The notes beneath the pieces were generated by a model. It worked only from the letters and a program-made list of their open reading frames with translations, searched no databases and was not told the origin of the DNA. The translations under genes were made by a program, and so were the position numbers. DNA of 64,000 nucleotides from Polytrichum commune. Its lineage: Eukaryota; Streptophyta; Polytrichopsida; Polytrichales; Polytrichaceae. The first letter of the stretch is position 1. Each line of letters opens with the position of its first letter. Below are positions 46,080 through 54,762 of this stretch, in pieces. The stretch spans positions 8,618,001 to 8,682,000 of the forward strand of contig OX485809.1 in NCBI GenBank assembly GCA_950295325.1. Direction: 5' to 3'.

Positions 46080-46085
46080 CAATCA
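46077..46085 (+). promoter_or_regulatory. UAG stop codon in CAR-YYA readthrough context
   Basis: TAG CAA TCA matches the tobamovirus-type leaky stop UAG-CAR-YYA exactly. The two frames on either side are in the same phase, and the second has no ATG until about nine codons after residue GTG 46092. Readthrough therefore best explains Pol synthesis. Efficiency in moss is unknown. Confidence 0.8.
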
Positions 46086-49000
46086 CAGGCTGTGCTGGCA
46101 CCAATTGGCAATCCTTCTATGAAGAAGGAAACCACGGAGTTTGACGATTGGCCAATTGAAGTGGGGCCAAAGCTTACTGGTGCCGAAGCACGAAAGGTAC
46201 GGGCATTTATTCGCTCTTACCGTAATTGTTTTGTCTTTAGTCTTCATGATCTTGAAGGATATAAAGGTAAACCTGTTCGTATTCAACTCGAGGACGACCA
46301 CCCTATTTTCAGACGGCCGTACAGACTTAGTACCTCTGAAAGGTTGGGTGTTCAAACTCGATGTCAAGAGTTATTGGCAGCGGAATTGATTGAACTCTCC
46401 AATGGAGAGTATGCTTGTGCCACGGTTATGCCGTCAAAGAAGGATATCTTTGGCAACTGGACGGAAAAACGGATGTGTGGTGATTATCGTCCAGTCAACC
46501 GCAAGACCAAGTCGGATCGATATCCAATGCCGATGCCGGAGGAGTTGTTTGATGCACTGGGATTTTCTAGAATCTTCAGCACTCTGGATTTGAGGTCTGG
46601 TTATCATCAATTACCTTTGTTGTTGGGTGATCGGGTGAAGACCGCATTTTGGGGAATTGATAAAGATGGCAAGGATCAACTTTATCATTGGAAATTTTTG
46701 CCATTTGGTCTCAAGAATGCACCAGCTGAATTCCAGCGGGTGATGGACCAATTATTGGCCGGTTTGCCGTTTGCTAGATGTTACATTGATGATGTTATCA
46801 TCTTTAGTAATAGTCCACAGGATCATGTGAGACATTTGCAAGCGGTATTTGAACGACTTCAACGGTGGGGACTCCGTTTACATCATGGTAAATGTAAGTT
46901 TTTCCATGATCAATTGCCCTATTTGGGCCACATGATTGTTCCTGGCGGTCTTGGTGTGCAACAGGCGAAGGTGGACGCTTTGCACAAAATTCCCGCACCT
47001 AGTGATGTACCACGGCTTCGTGCATTTCTAGGATTGGCAAATTATTATAGGAGGTTTGTCAAAAACTTTAGTTTGATTGCCAAACCTCTTACCATTCTCA
47101 CGGGGAAAGACCAACCATGGATTTGGAGTCGGGAACAACAACAGGCATTTGATACATTGAAGCAGAGGCTCGGTTCTGCGCCAGTGCTTCGACGCCCGGA
47201 TGTGTCTAGAGCTTTTCAATTGCACACGGATTGGAGTGCAGTGGGATTGGGAGCGGTATTGACACAGAAAGATGAAGAGGGGAAGGAATATGTGGTGGCT
47301 TATGCATCTAGAAGTAATAATAGTGCTGAATCTAATTATTCTTCTTATGAAGGCGAGGCCTTGGCGGCCGTTTGGGCCATTGCACATTTTCGACCTTATT
47401 TGTATGGGCAAAAGTTTACTTTGGTGACTGATCATCAGCCTTTAAAATGGCTTATGGAATCAGATAAGCTCACCGGGAAACTTGCTAGGTGGGCATTGTT
47501 ACTTCAGGAATATGATTTTGAAGTTGTTCACCGAGCAGGAATTGCCAACTTGGATGCAGACGGATTGTCTCGCAATCCAAGTCCTTCAGATAAGGATTTA
47601 ACTGGAGCCAGGTGGCATGGAGATTGTGATCGTGAGGCAGTGCCGGGTTGGCATGCTGCCACATATCTCACAATGATGTCGGGATTGGCTGCTGAGATCC
47701 TTGTAGAAGAACAGGATGAGGAGGTTGATAAATCTCTCGTTGTTAGTGATGTGTGGGAAGACCAGGCGGTCTTGCACAAACTTCAACAAGGGATATTTCC
47801 TCTTGGACTATCTGCTATGGAGCGAGATAGAGTTAGTCACAGGATAACAAGGTTTCGTTGGGCAAACAGCTTGTTATTTCGTGTGTGGCCGAACGGAACG
47901 AGGCGCATCGTTCCAAGGCCAGATCAAAGAGCTTCTTTGGTGCGGCAAGTGCACGAGGAGCTTGGACATTTTGGAGTGCGAAGGACACACTCTATGTTGC
48001 GCAACCAATATTGGTGGACTGGTATGTATCAACAGGTTGCCGCTTATGTTTCTAGATGTGAAGTATGTGACCGGGTCAGGTCAAGTTTTAATACTTTATC
48101 ACCTCAACTTCAGCCTTTACCTATTATGGGCTTGGGATATCGTTGGTCTTTGGATTTTGCCGGACCACTTACTATCACTCCACGTGGCTCCAAGTATGTG
48201 CTGGTGATGGTGGAGCATTTTAGTAAGTGGATTGAACTCGTGGCTCTTCCCCAAAATTCCTCAGAATTGGCGGCTATGGCATTTCTTGATCGAGTTTTGG
48301 CACGGTTTGGAGCACCTGCAGAGGTGTTGACGGATCAAGGGAGAGAATTTCTTGGATCTTTCGAGGCTTTGTGCACCAAGGCTTTTATTGATCATCGGAC
48401 AACTTCCAGAGATCACCCTGAGGCAGATGGCTTAGCTGAACGAGTTGTTCAGACGGTTAAGCGCGGTTTGCGGAAGTATGGATTGCTTCATGGCAACCAT
48501 CGCGATTGGGACTTGATGTTACCATGGATAGCAATGGGTTATCGTTTCAGCAGGCAAGCATCTTTGGCATCCTATAGTCCTTACCAACTCTTGTATGGAC
48601 GGGAACCAATTTTACCTAGCTCGGTGCGAGAGAAATTGGCTCCCGTGGTAAACTTGGATGATCCAGATGTTTGGGCTCAATGTCTTCATGACCGAGCAGC
48701 GTTCTTCCAAAAGGCCATGCCTATGGCTATGGAGAACTTGAATATTGCTCAACATCGTGATACATTACGGTATGCCCGGATCCGCAGTGGAGCTTATCGA
48801 CCTCAGGTTCGTAGATTTTCCAAGGGGGATTATGTTTACTTGCAACGGGAGGCGCCTACGACATTGGATGTCAAGGCTGGGCGCACGATTTTGCGGGTAA
48901 AAGATGTCTTGCCAAGTGGTATATTATTGCTTGAAGGCAAGGATGGACGGGAATGTCGTGAGCATTCAAAGAATTGTGCTCCATGTCACCTTCCCATCGA

Positions 49001-49223
49001 CGGCTCTGTGCATCCCGAGTTGGCGGTTGTGCCACAGGGTCTGCCTTGTTATGTTTGTGGAGAGAAGAAAGGAGCTACAACAATGTTATTGTGCGACCAA
49101 TGTCAACGTGGATGGCACATGGCATGTTTGACACCTCCCCTTTTGACTCTTCCTTCTGGCAATTGGGTTTGTCCTCGTTGTCGGAAAGCCTCTCATTCCG
49201 TGGCCGTTAATGGTCATGATTGA
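46080..49223 (+). CDS. Pol: reverse transcriptase, RNase H, integrase with C-terminal PHD finger
   Basis: Made by readthrough of TAG 46077 (no own start codon is convincing). Residues are counted from 46092. The RT has MCGDYRPVNRKT, FSTLDLRSGYHQ, FLPFGLKNAPAEFQRVMD and the catalytic YIDD (231-234). RNase H starts LHTDWSAVGLGAVL (Asp 380) with YEGEALAAVWA and TDHQPLKWL. Integrase has an HHCC zinc domain (HEELGHFG from 621, CEVCDRV) and the D,D-34-E core: Asp 688 in WSLDFAGP, Asp 748 in LTDQGREF, Glu 783 in LAERVVQ. Instead of a chromodomain, the C-terminus carries a C4HC3 PHD finger: Cys 986, 989, 1001, 1004, His 1009, Cys 1012, 1027, 1030 (CYVCGEKK, LLCDQCQRGWHMACL, WVCPRC). PHD fingers usually read histone H3 tails, so this could steer integration. 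The frame is intact to TGA 49221-49223. Confidence 0.93.
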   Translation, partial: QSQAVLAPIGNPSMKKETTEFDDWPIEVGPKLTGAEARKVRAFIRSYRNCFVFSLHDLEGYKGKPVRIQLEDDHPIFRRPYRLSTSERLGVQTRCQELLAAELIELSNGEYACATVMPSKKDIFGNWTEKRMCGDYRPVNRKTKSDRYPMPMPEELFDALGFSRIFSTLDLRSGYHQLPLLLGDRVKTAFWGIDKDGKDQLYHWKFLPFGLKNAPAEFQRVMDQLLAGLPFARCYIDDVIIFSNSPQDHVRHLQAVFERLQRWGLRLHHGKCKFFHDQLPYLGHMIVPGGLGVQQAKVDALHKIPAPSDVPRLRAFLGLANYYRRFVKNFSLIAKPLTILTGKDQPWIWSREQQQAFDTLKQRLGSAPVLRRPDVSRAFQLHTDWSAVGLGAVLTQKDEEGKEYVVAYASRSNNSAESNYSSYEGEALAAVWAIAHFRPYLYGQKFTLVTDHQPLKWLMESDKLTGKLARWALLLQEYDFEVVHRAGIANLDADGLSRNPSPSDKDLTGARWHGDCDREAVPGWHAATYLTMMSGLAAEILVEEQDEEVDKSLVVSDVWEDQAVLHKLQQGIFPLGLSAMERDRVSHRITRFRWANSLLFRVWPNGTRRIVPRPDQRASLVRQVHEELGHFGVRRTHSMLRNQYWWTGMYQQVAAYVSRCEVCDRVRSSFNTLSPQLQPLPIMGLGYRWSLDFAGPLTITPRGSKYVLVMVEHFSKWIELVALPQNSSELAAMAFLDRVLARFGAPAEVLTDQGREFLGSFEALCTKAFIDHRTTSRDHPEADGLAERVVQTVKRGLRKYGLLHGNHRDWDLMLPWIAMGYRFSRQASLASYSPYQLLYGREPILPSSVREKLAPVVNLDDPDVWAQCLHDRAAFFQKAMPMAMENLNIAQHRDTLRYARIRSGAYRPQVRRFSKGDYVYLQREAPTTLDVKAGRTILRVKDVLPSGILLLEGKDGRECREHSKNCAPCHLPIDGSVHPELAVVPQGLPCYVCGEKKGATTMLLCDQCQRGWHMACLTPPLLTLPSGNWVCPRCRKASHSVAVNGHD

Positions 49224-49539
49224 GGACTTTGTGGATGTTTACCACATGTTTTAGTGGTGAAGTTGTTATTTAGTTGGTTGGAAATTTTATGGGATTGAAA
49301 ACCACATTGAAAGAGTTATCCAAGAATTCAACATTAATTGTTGAAGGCGATTAAGGATGGGGCTCACATTGCACCCAGCCTACAATTCTTGGATTACTTT
49401 GTCAATCACGAGTTTAATTCCTTCGATTACTACTACCTAATTAAATATGTATAGATGTAGCAACAACTTCATCATGTTCAACAACTCTATCGATGAGTGT
49501 GTTTGTTCCTAGCCGATTGGAGGGGCTCCTTATCTGCTA
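49224..49539 (+). other. 3' untranslated part of the gypsy element
   Basis: Between the Pol stop and the polypurine tract. No frame or structure was recognised. Confidence 0.6.
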
Positions 49540-49550
49540 GTGGGGGCACT
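49540..49550 (+). promoter_or_regulatory. Polypurine tract candidate
   Basis: GTGGGGGCACT directly precedes TGAAGAGG. Plus-strand primers of plant gypsy elements usually look like this and sit one or two bases before the TG that begins the 3' LTR. It predicts the LTR start at 49551, not at 49656 where the 431-bp repeat begins. Confidence 0.6.
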
Positions 49551-49653
49551 TGAAGAGGTGGTTGTTAGCATTTTAGTTTGTTATTTTATTTTGCTATTGA
49601 TGTTGACAACGACACTCGATCTGTTGTGTTTAACGATCTTAGTTTACACGACA
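49549..49653 (+). repeat. 105-bp direct repeat, copy 1
   Basis: CTTGAAGAGGTGG to CACGACA; identical by eye to 50088-50192. It is followed by GC and then TGTCACG, forming the palindrome GACAGCTGTC at the join. Confidence 0.9.
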
Positions 49654-50086
49654 GCTGTCACGTGAGGTGACATCGGGGGCTAAGTCACGTCAACTTAGGA
49701 GTAAATGGACTCCATTAGGAGTCCATGTGTGTTGGGATGAGTAACGGACTCCATTGGGAGTCCTAGTTAGTTGTTCATCCACTCCATGGATGAACTCCAC
49801 ATTGGATTGGGGTTGTATGGAGAGGAAGGCCTCTTGACTTGCCATTGTTGTCAAGTCAAGTCTTGTGAGTGTGTTTTGAGAGAGAGAGAGCTTGTTGTTG
49901 CTTTCTCATGGCTATGGTGTAGTAGATTATGAGTAAAGCCTTTGCATTCTTTCTCCACCACTTGCACTCTTGGATTCTCCCTTCGTGGAGTGAGAGATAG
50001 CTTGACTCTTGTGTGTGAATTTTAGAGTTTCTTAAGCTTTGTAAGGAGATATTTTAGTTTCTTAAGCTTGGAGAGAGAAACCCTCA
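49551..50086 (+). repeat. Predicted complete LTR (536 bp) of the methyltransferase gypsy element
   Basis: Defined by the polypurine tract on the left and TG...CA ends (TGAAGAGG to CCCTCA). It consists of 105 bp ending ACGACAGC plus the 431-bp block also present at the left end of the element. Downstream, TCT joins it to a second copy of its own first 103 bases. Confidence 0.65.
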
Positions 50087-50087
50087 T

Positions 50088-50192
50088 CTTGAAGAGGTGG
50101 TTGTTAGCATTTTAGTTTGTTATTTTATTTTGCTATTGATGTTGACAACGACACTCGATCTGTTGTGTTTAACGATCTTAGTTTACACGACA
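50088..50192 (+). repeat. 105-bp direct repeat, copy 2, right end of element
   Basis: Identical by eye to 49549-49653. It follows the 431-bp repeat with one extra T and ends in CA at the GAAG target duplication. There is no counterpart at the left end of the element. Confidence 0.9.
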
Positions 50193-50196
50193 GAAG

Positions 50197-50497
50197 AGAT
50201 AATGAATTTTGGTATTGAAACAATGTTGGTCAGAAGTTATGGCTTGGATACCGAGGCGATGATGAATATCAAGTGTAAGACCATGGCCAACAAGGTGAAG
50301 CCAATGGCAACACAACTTCCACCAAAGATCATATTAGGAATGTTGAAGAGGAGCATGGATTTAAAGAGATAAGACATGTTGGACACAAGTTTATAAAGGA
50401 AACATTGGCTAAACTAGATGATATGGAGGCATGTGAGTAAAATGAAGTTATTTAGTTTGGCACGTACCGGAGGATGTGCAGGTTTGGAGGGGATGAA
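50197..50497 (+). pseudogene. Residual pol fragment of the old Ty3/gypsy element
   Basis: Continues the old element after the young insertion: EIMNFGIETMLVRSYGLDTE, KTMANKVKPMATQLPPK and, in a shifted frame, FKEIRHVGHKFIKETLAKLD. These belong to the region between protease and reverse transcriptase in gypsy elements. The sequence then passes directly to a polypurine-like GGAGGGGATGAA and the 3' LTR. Reverse transcriptase, RNase H and integrase are missing, so the old element is internally deleted. Confidence 0.7.
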
Positions 50498-50854
50498 TGT
50501 CATGAGGCAAATACTTACATGATATAATTTTTTTTTATGATATTGTTATTTTGATTTGGTTAACTTTCATAGAAATGAAAGTAGTAGGGAAAGTTAGAAG
50601 TGATCGCCTAGTTGTCTACATAATATGGTTAAAAGTTAGAAAGTTAGTTGTCAAAGGCTAGATGGTTGGCTAGAGATAGTGAGTTGTCCAAAGTTAATTG
50701 TTTAAAGTTAGATTATTGGCAGAAAATTGTGAATTGTCTAAAATTAGTTGTTGAAAGTTAGAATGTTAGTTGTTTAAAGTTAGATAATTGGCTAAAGATA
50801 ATGATATGTCTAAAGTTAGTTGTTGAAAGTTATAAAGTTAGTCGTTTAAAGTTA

Positions 50855-52057
50855 CAGTCTAACCTTATTAATATCACACCATCCGTTTCACCATAAAGTG
50901 TGATATAAACAAGGTGTGACATATTTGATAATGTCACATTTTGAAGATTTGTGCATAATGTGATATTATCAAAAAAAAAAGGTAGAAAATCAAAATGAAA
51001 TTACAATGTAAAAAAAAAAACAAAAAAAACAAACACAAGACTTCAATGTTTTTGAATGTAAAATATAATTCAAAATTGTGAATAACAACATGAGCACATC
51101 ACAATGTGTCATTGAGATCAGCCAATCACTAGCTTCCAATGTAGCAACAACAACAAAAACAACAACACAACGAAGAACACCTGCACTGCATGAAGAAACA
51201 CAAGCCTATGATAGAAAGTGTGCATTTAAATTCCAAATGAACAATGGTTCATTATATACAAGTGAGCTCGACCATGAGCTTGACTAACCTACCTAGGAGA
51301 CTGTTTCTACTTATGAGCTTGACTAACCTACCTAGAAGACTGTTTCTACTTATGAGCTTGACTAACCTACCTAGAAGATTGTTTCTACTTATGAGCTTGA
51401 CTAACTAATCTAGAAGATTGTTCCTAATTGAATGCCCACTTAGGATGAGCGGCTAACACTTATGATCTTACTAGATTCTCCTATGCGACTATTGACTATA
51501 GAAACAGTGAAGACCGTGCCACATATCTTGAGATTTCTACATTGCAAACCAATTGAACTAATTTAGCTTAAGTCGACACTACTCTGTACCAGCTCAGCTA
51601 AACCGTAGAACTTAACATCCTAAATTACTTCACACAAGCTGAAACCCTCAAAGACACATACGTGAACACATGTGATGGAAGGTGGGGTGCATAGAGGCCA
51701 AGAAGTCTTGGCAGCGCCGTCAAAGACAACACCTTTGAGTGCCGTGTATAGACAGCACCGTTTAGGGTTGGTGCACAGAGGCGGCTCATGACCCTTTGAA
51801 TAACATTGCATTTATCACAGGGGTGGCTCATGACCCTTTTGGCTACTACAATATGTCCATCCAACCATCACATACAATCCATCCATATTTGATATTATCA
51901 CATTTACACTACGGATTTTGGAAAAAAATAGTGACATTAACAAGGGTGATAGGGATAATAACGAGGGAGTTTTACACTAAGAAAATCGGTTTCAAACTTT
52001 TAGGTGACAGTATCAAGGTGTCCCATTAACAAGGGTGACATTATCAAGGTTAGACTG
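50855..52057. mobile_element. pogo/Tigger-like non-autonomous TIR element (TA target)
   Basis: Bounded by TIRs CAGTCTAACCTTATTAATAT (left) and CAGTCTAACCTTGATAATGT (right, reverse complement), each flanked by TA (50853-50854 and 52058-52059). Excision restores the GTTAGATAGTTG pattern of the surrounding LTR. CAGT ends with TA duplication fit the Tc1/mariner superfamily, pogo/Tigger branch. Subterminal GTGACATTATCAAGG-type words are repeated at both ends. The interior has no transposase motif that I can see. Confidence 0.8.
51276..51430 (+). repeat. 39-bp tandem repeat, four copies
   Basis: Units begin GAGCTTGACTAACCTACCTA and end TTTCTACTTAT. The first three are nearly identical and the fourth is diverged. 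It lies inside the pogo-like element. Confidence 0.9.
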
Positions 52058-52402
52058 TAGATAGTTGACTAAAGATAGTGAGTTGTCTAGAGTTAGTTGT
52101 TTAAAGTTCGAACAAATAATGAGTTGCCTAGAGTGAATTGATGAAAGTTAGAAAGTTAGTTGTTTAAAATTAGAAAGTTATCTAATGAAGGGGAGTTCTT
52201 TAAAGTTAGCTATTTGATTGTCTAAAGTGTGAATGAATATATAAAAGTGAGGGGGAGAAGTCTTCCACTCCCAACATATTTTTTCTCTCATTTTTTTCTC
52301 GACCATGTTTCCTTCCTAGGTTTTGATTTCTCCCATCTTCGGCTTATGCTAGTTGCAACTAGGAACCTGGTATTTTTCCTTAGCATACTTCTATACACGA
52401 CA

Positions 52403-53339
52403 ATGGTGAATCATCCACCTGCTTGAATAATTACTAATCAACCTCATGGACATTACATGAAAATTAAGGATGATATTGCGTCTTCATGAATGAAACATTG
52501 TAACTAGTTCTGATAACCCTCGTGCTCTTGGATGAGCGATCAGTTAAGATGCATTAGGTGAGTGGCGCAAAGAGTGGAAAGTACACCTTCACCACAATTG
52601 AATTGCAAGGAGCAAATCAACACAGTGTTTGTCAATGTTGGAACCCTAATTTCAATGCACTGGATGGATCATGGAATTTCCCGAAGACAAGTTGCAAATC
52701 ATCCTGCATCTTGTGGATCAAAATGGTGATGAAAGTACAACTTGAAAAATTGCATGGCCACTCAAGATCAAGAGCCGGTCTCAGAATTTGCTGGTGTGTG
52801 TATGCGAAACCTAAATGTATTGACGAGCCACAGCAAAAGCATAACGACACAAAGGAGACATTGAACTTAAGATTCAGCTCTGCGATTCAAGAATTCTTAC
52901 ACAAACAAGCAGATATGAACTACTCCAGATGGATGAGTGCACTCCTCCGGACGAAAATGTACAGTCAGTCCTACAAAATTTAACTACAGATTATGCACTC
53001 CAAGAAATGAATTTCATACACCATTCATACAAATGCAGCACAAGTTTGGGAAAGTCGCGGATTAAATCCGCATATTATTGTAGTGATAATTGAGCAGATG
53101 GTAAAATTTCACGTGAATTCCAGTGAAGGCCAAAGTGGATCATGCAGTATAGTCAGGGCGGAACACATCAATGTCCTGTTCCAGAGCTTCCACAATGTTG
53201 GTATAGACAACAACATGGTAGCTTGCAGACGGATATTTATGTGCACAAGTACGAAGAGAATGAAGATCGACGTTGAAGGGATCAGATGTTCAAGTGATTG
53301 CACTATACAATATGATTATGTGTATAGTAGTATCATGGA
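52403..53339. other. No recognised gene
   Basis: A 141-codon frame at 52558-52983 (plus) is open but its translation matches nothing known and shows no domain. It may be chance or an exon of an unidentified gene. The rest is probably the 3' flank of the histidine-rich gene on the minus strand. Confidence 0.35.
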
Positions 53340-54404
53340 TCAGTGCGAGGGATTGACGTCGGTTTTAGTAGTGTCGTCGAGTGCCATGAGAGCCAGTGCG
53401 TCATTCGTGTCCTCCACACCCTTATCTGCAGCGCCAGGGTTAGGGGTTTCGACAACATCGATCGGTGCACTAGTCGTGGCAATGTTGCCTCTCTCACCGG
53501 AATGGCCACGCATGAGAACTGCGGCATCCGGGTGAGGGTGGCAACTATGAGGAGTACCATGAGGTACTGAAGTGCATCGCCTGCCGCCATGGTGCCTCAT
53601 GCGGCGGCCACCATGTCGCAGTAAACGAATCCGGAGGGCCTTTTCGAGGTCATGATCGAAGGAAGAGTTCGCATCGCGTATTCGTATTAAGTCGGCTAAT
53701 AAGTCGTGTGGAGTTTCGCTACCCCTATGACGCAACGGTAGCTCACCTGCATGCATAAATCGACCTGCATGTCCCCAGTGCATCATCATCATATGCATGG
53801 GGGCAGGAGGGGGCGGCGGCGGCGGCCGGAAATTCTCGACAAAGTTCTCGGTGATTGCAGGACCCTCCAGGGGGAATCCATCGGTATTCCGGGGTTCTGG
53901 ATGGAGGCAATCCTCTTCTTCAGAACCAGATAAGGAGCAGTCAGCCACCGAGGGATCAAGCCCACCGACGTCATGTGCGTCAGGGTTAACGCGGCCATGG
54001 CAGCGGTGGTGAGAGCGGTGACCAGGGTGGTGAAGGTGCGGGCCAAGAAATCCAGCGAAAGCCGGAGGTCCAGGGTGATGGTGATGATGAGGATGCACGA
54101 TAGGATCCTGATCATCCAAGCCAATCAGCTCACCTCCCATTACATGAGGGCAGGAGTGATGGGGGATCAGGTGTCGACCATGGCTATGGCCAGGGTGGTG
54201 GTGACACCCGAAAGGCCTGGGAGGTCCACAAGAAGGTGGACAGAGGCTGCCATGGGGAGGAGGGACGAGGAGCGGATGCGGTCTGTGACGTTTGAAGCGG
54301 TGCTGGTGTGGGCGGAGGCGATCATGATGGAGTAATCCGCAACCATGACCGCGTCCCCCTTCACCCATGGGGCTCACCACCATCATCGTGTCTGCAGCAG
54401 CCAT
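53340..54404 (-). CDS. Histidine-rich, proline-rich protein of unknown function
   Basis: An uninterrupted 354-codon frame in a good plant start context (ATGGCT, MAAADTMMVVSPMGEGG). About the first 150 residues are dominated by His, Pro, Gly and Arg (GLLHHDRLRPHQHRFKRHRP, HPHHHHHPGPP). An acidic patch follows (SLSGSEEEDC), then a run of seven prolines before APMHMMMMHWGHAG. The most ordinary-looking stretch is DLLADLIRIRDANSSFDHDL, followed by RRMRHHGGRR. There is no signal peptide or membrane segment in this frame. Clustered His suggests metal binding, but that is inference. Length, start context and an upstream TATA box argue for a real gene. High G+C with long overlapping frames in other phases argues for caution. 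Confidence 0.5.
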   Translation of the reverse strand: MAAADTMMVVSPMGEGGRGHGCGLLHHDRLRPHQHRFKRHRPHPLLVPPPHGSLCPPSCGPPRPFGCHHHPGHSHGRHLIPHHSCPHVMGGELIGLDDQDPIVHPHHHHHPGPPAFAGFLGPHLHHPGHRSHHRCHGRVNPDAHDVGGLDPSVADCSLSGSEEEDCLHPEPRNTDGFPLEGPAITENFVENFRPPPPPPPAPMHMMMMHWGHAGRFMHAGELPLRHRGSETPHDLLADLIRIRDANSSFDHDLEKALRIRLLRHGGRRMRHHGGRRCTSVPHGTPHSCHPHPDAAVLMRGHSGERGNIATTSAPIDVVETPNPGAADKGVEDTNDALALMALDDTTKTDVNPSH

Positions 54405-54762
54405 GGATACTGGATGCAGCTTACACTTTCAAAACAAACAAACAACCCGGGAACCAACTGAGATCTGGTATCGCAAGAGAGAGAATTCCTTAAAAGAGTC
54501 TCACTTCGACGAATCGCCCTGACAGGAGGGCAACCTGATGTCCAGATGCTTAATCTGTTGACAGACAAGTCCCTCGACGATAGCAGCTTCAGAATTGGGA
54601 GGCAGACTTGTTGAAAAGAGGGAAATCTCCCTTAACAAAGAGCGCACTCACCAGGATTGAAGGTACTGTACTTACAGCGAGGAGTAAGATGAGAAGTAAT
54701 CAGAAGTTGGAGGATGTGAATCCTGAGAAGCAAAGATGAATTGGTGGTGTGGGCATTGGGAG

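Larger units (their letters stand above)
40104..50192 (+). mobile_element. Young Ty3/gypsy LTR retrotransposon encoding a DNA methyltransferase and a PHD finger
   Basis: The element occupies 10,089 bp from TGTCACG to CACGACA and is flanked by GAAG on both sides (40100-40103 and 50193-50196). Deleting it with one GAAG re-joins the host gypsy reading frame as IKLYEEIMNFG. It contains a long leader, a Gag-protease-methyltransferase frame, a UAG in readthrough context, and an in-frame RT-RNase H-integrase-PHD frame. The order RT, RNase H, integrase defines Ty3/gypsy. The two 431-bp repeats appear identical by eye. The terminal organisation is unusual: 105 bp that belong at the start of the predicted LTR are found at the extreme right end and are missing from the left end. 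Retrotransposons carrying C5 methyltransferases have been reported in charophyte algae and dinoflagellates (de Mendoza and colleagues, 2018). Confidence 0.93.
50498..52402 (+). repeat. 3' LTR of the old Ty3/gypsy element, interrupted
   Basis: Starts TGTCATGAGGCAAATACT after a purine-rich tract and ends CTATACACGACA. Its distal part matches 36320-36499 closely (TTTTTCTCG, CATGTTTCCTTCCTA, GGCTTATGCTAGTTGCAACT). It carries a 1203-bp TIR element at 50855-52057. No matching target duplication for the old element could be recognised at its outer borders. Confidence 0.8.

Noticed and set aside
46092..46125. Independent start of the Pol frame at GTG 46092
   Set aside because: GTG is not a usual plant start, and the in-frame leaky UAG context offers a better explanation.
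48990..49223. Integrase chromodomain
   Set aside because: There is no aromatic-cage chromodomain pattern; the cysteine/histidine order is C4HC3, that of a PHD finger.
40104..50086. Simple reading of the young element as having ordinary 431-bp LTRs only
   Set aside because: No polypurine tract precedes 49656, a 105-bp block flanks the right repeat on both sides, and the target duplication lies outside the second 105-bp copy. The 431-bp model does not explain these.
53973..54335. Plus-strand and alternative minus-strand frames over the histidine-rich gene, including hydrophobic ones
   Set aside because: They are shorter, are broken by stops and lack a start context; GC-rich, His-codon-rich DNA opens several phases at once. 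I kept the 354-codon frame, with moderate confidence.
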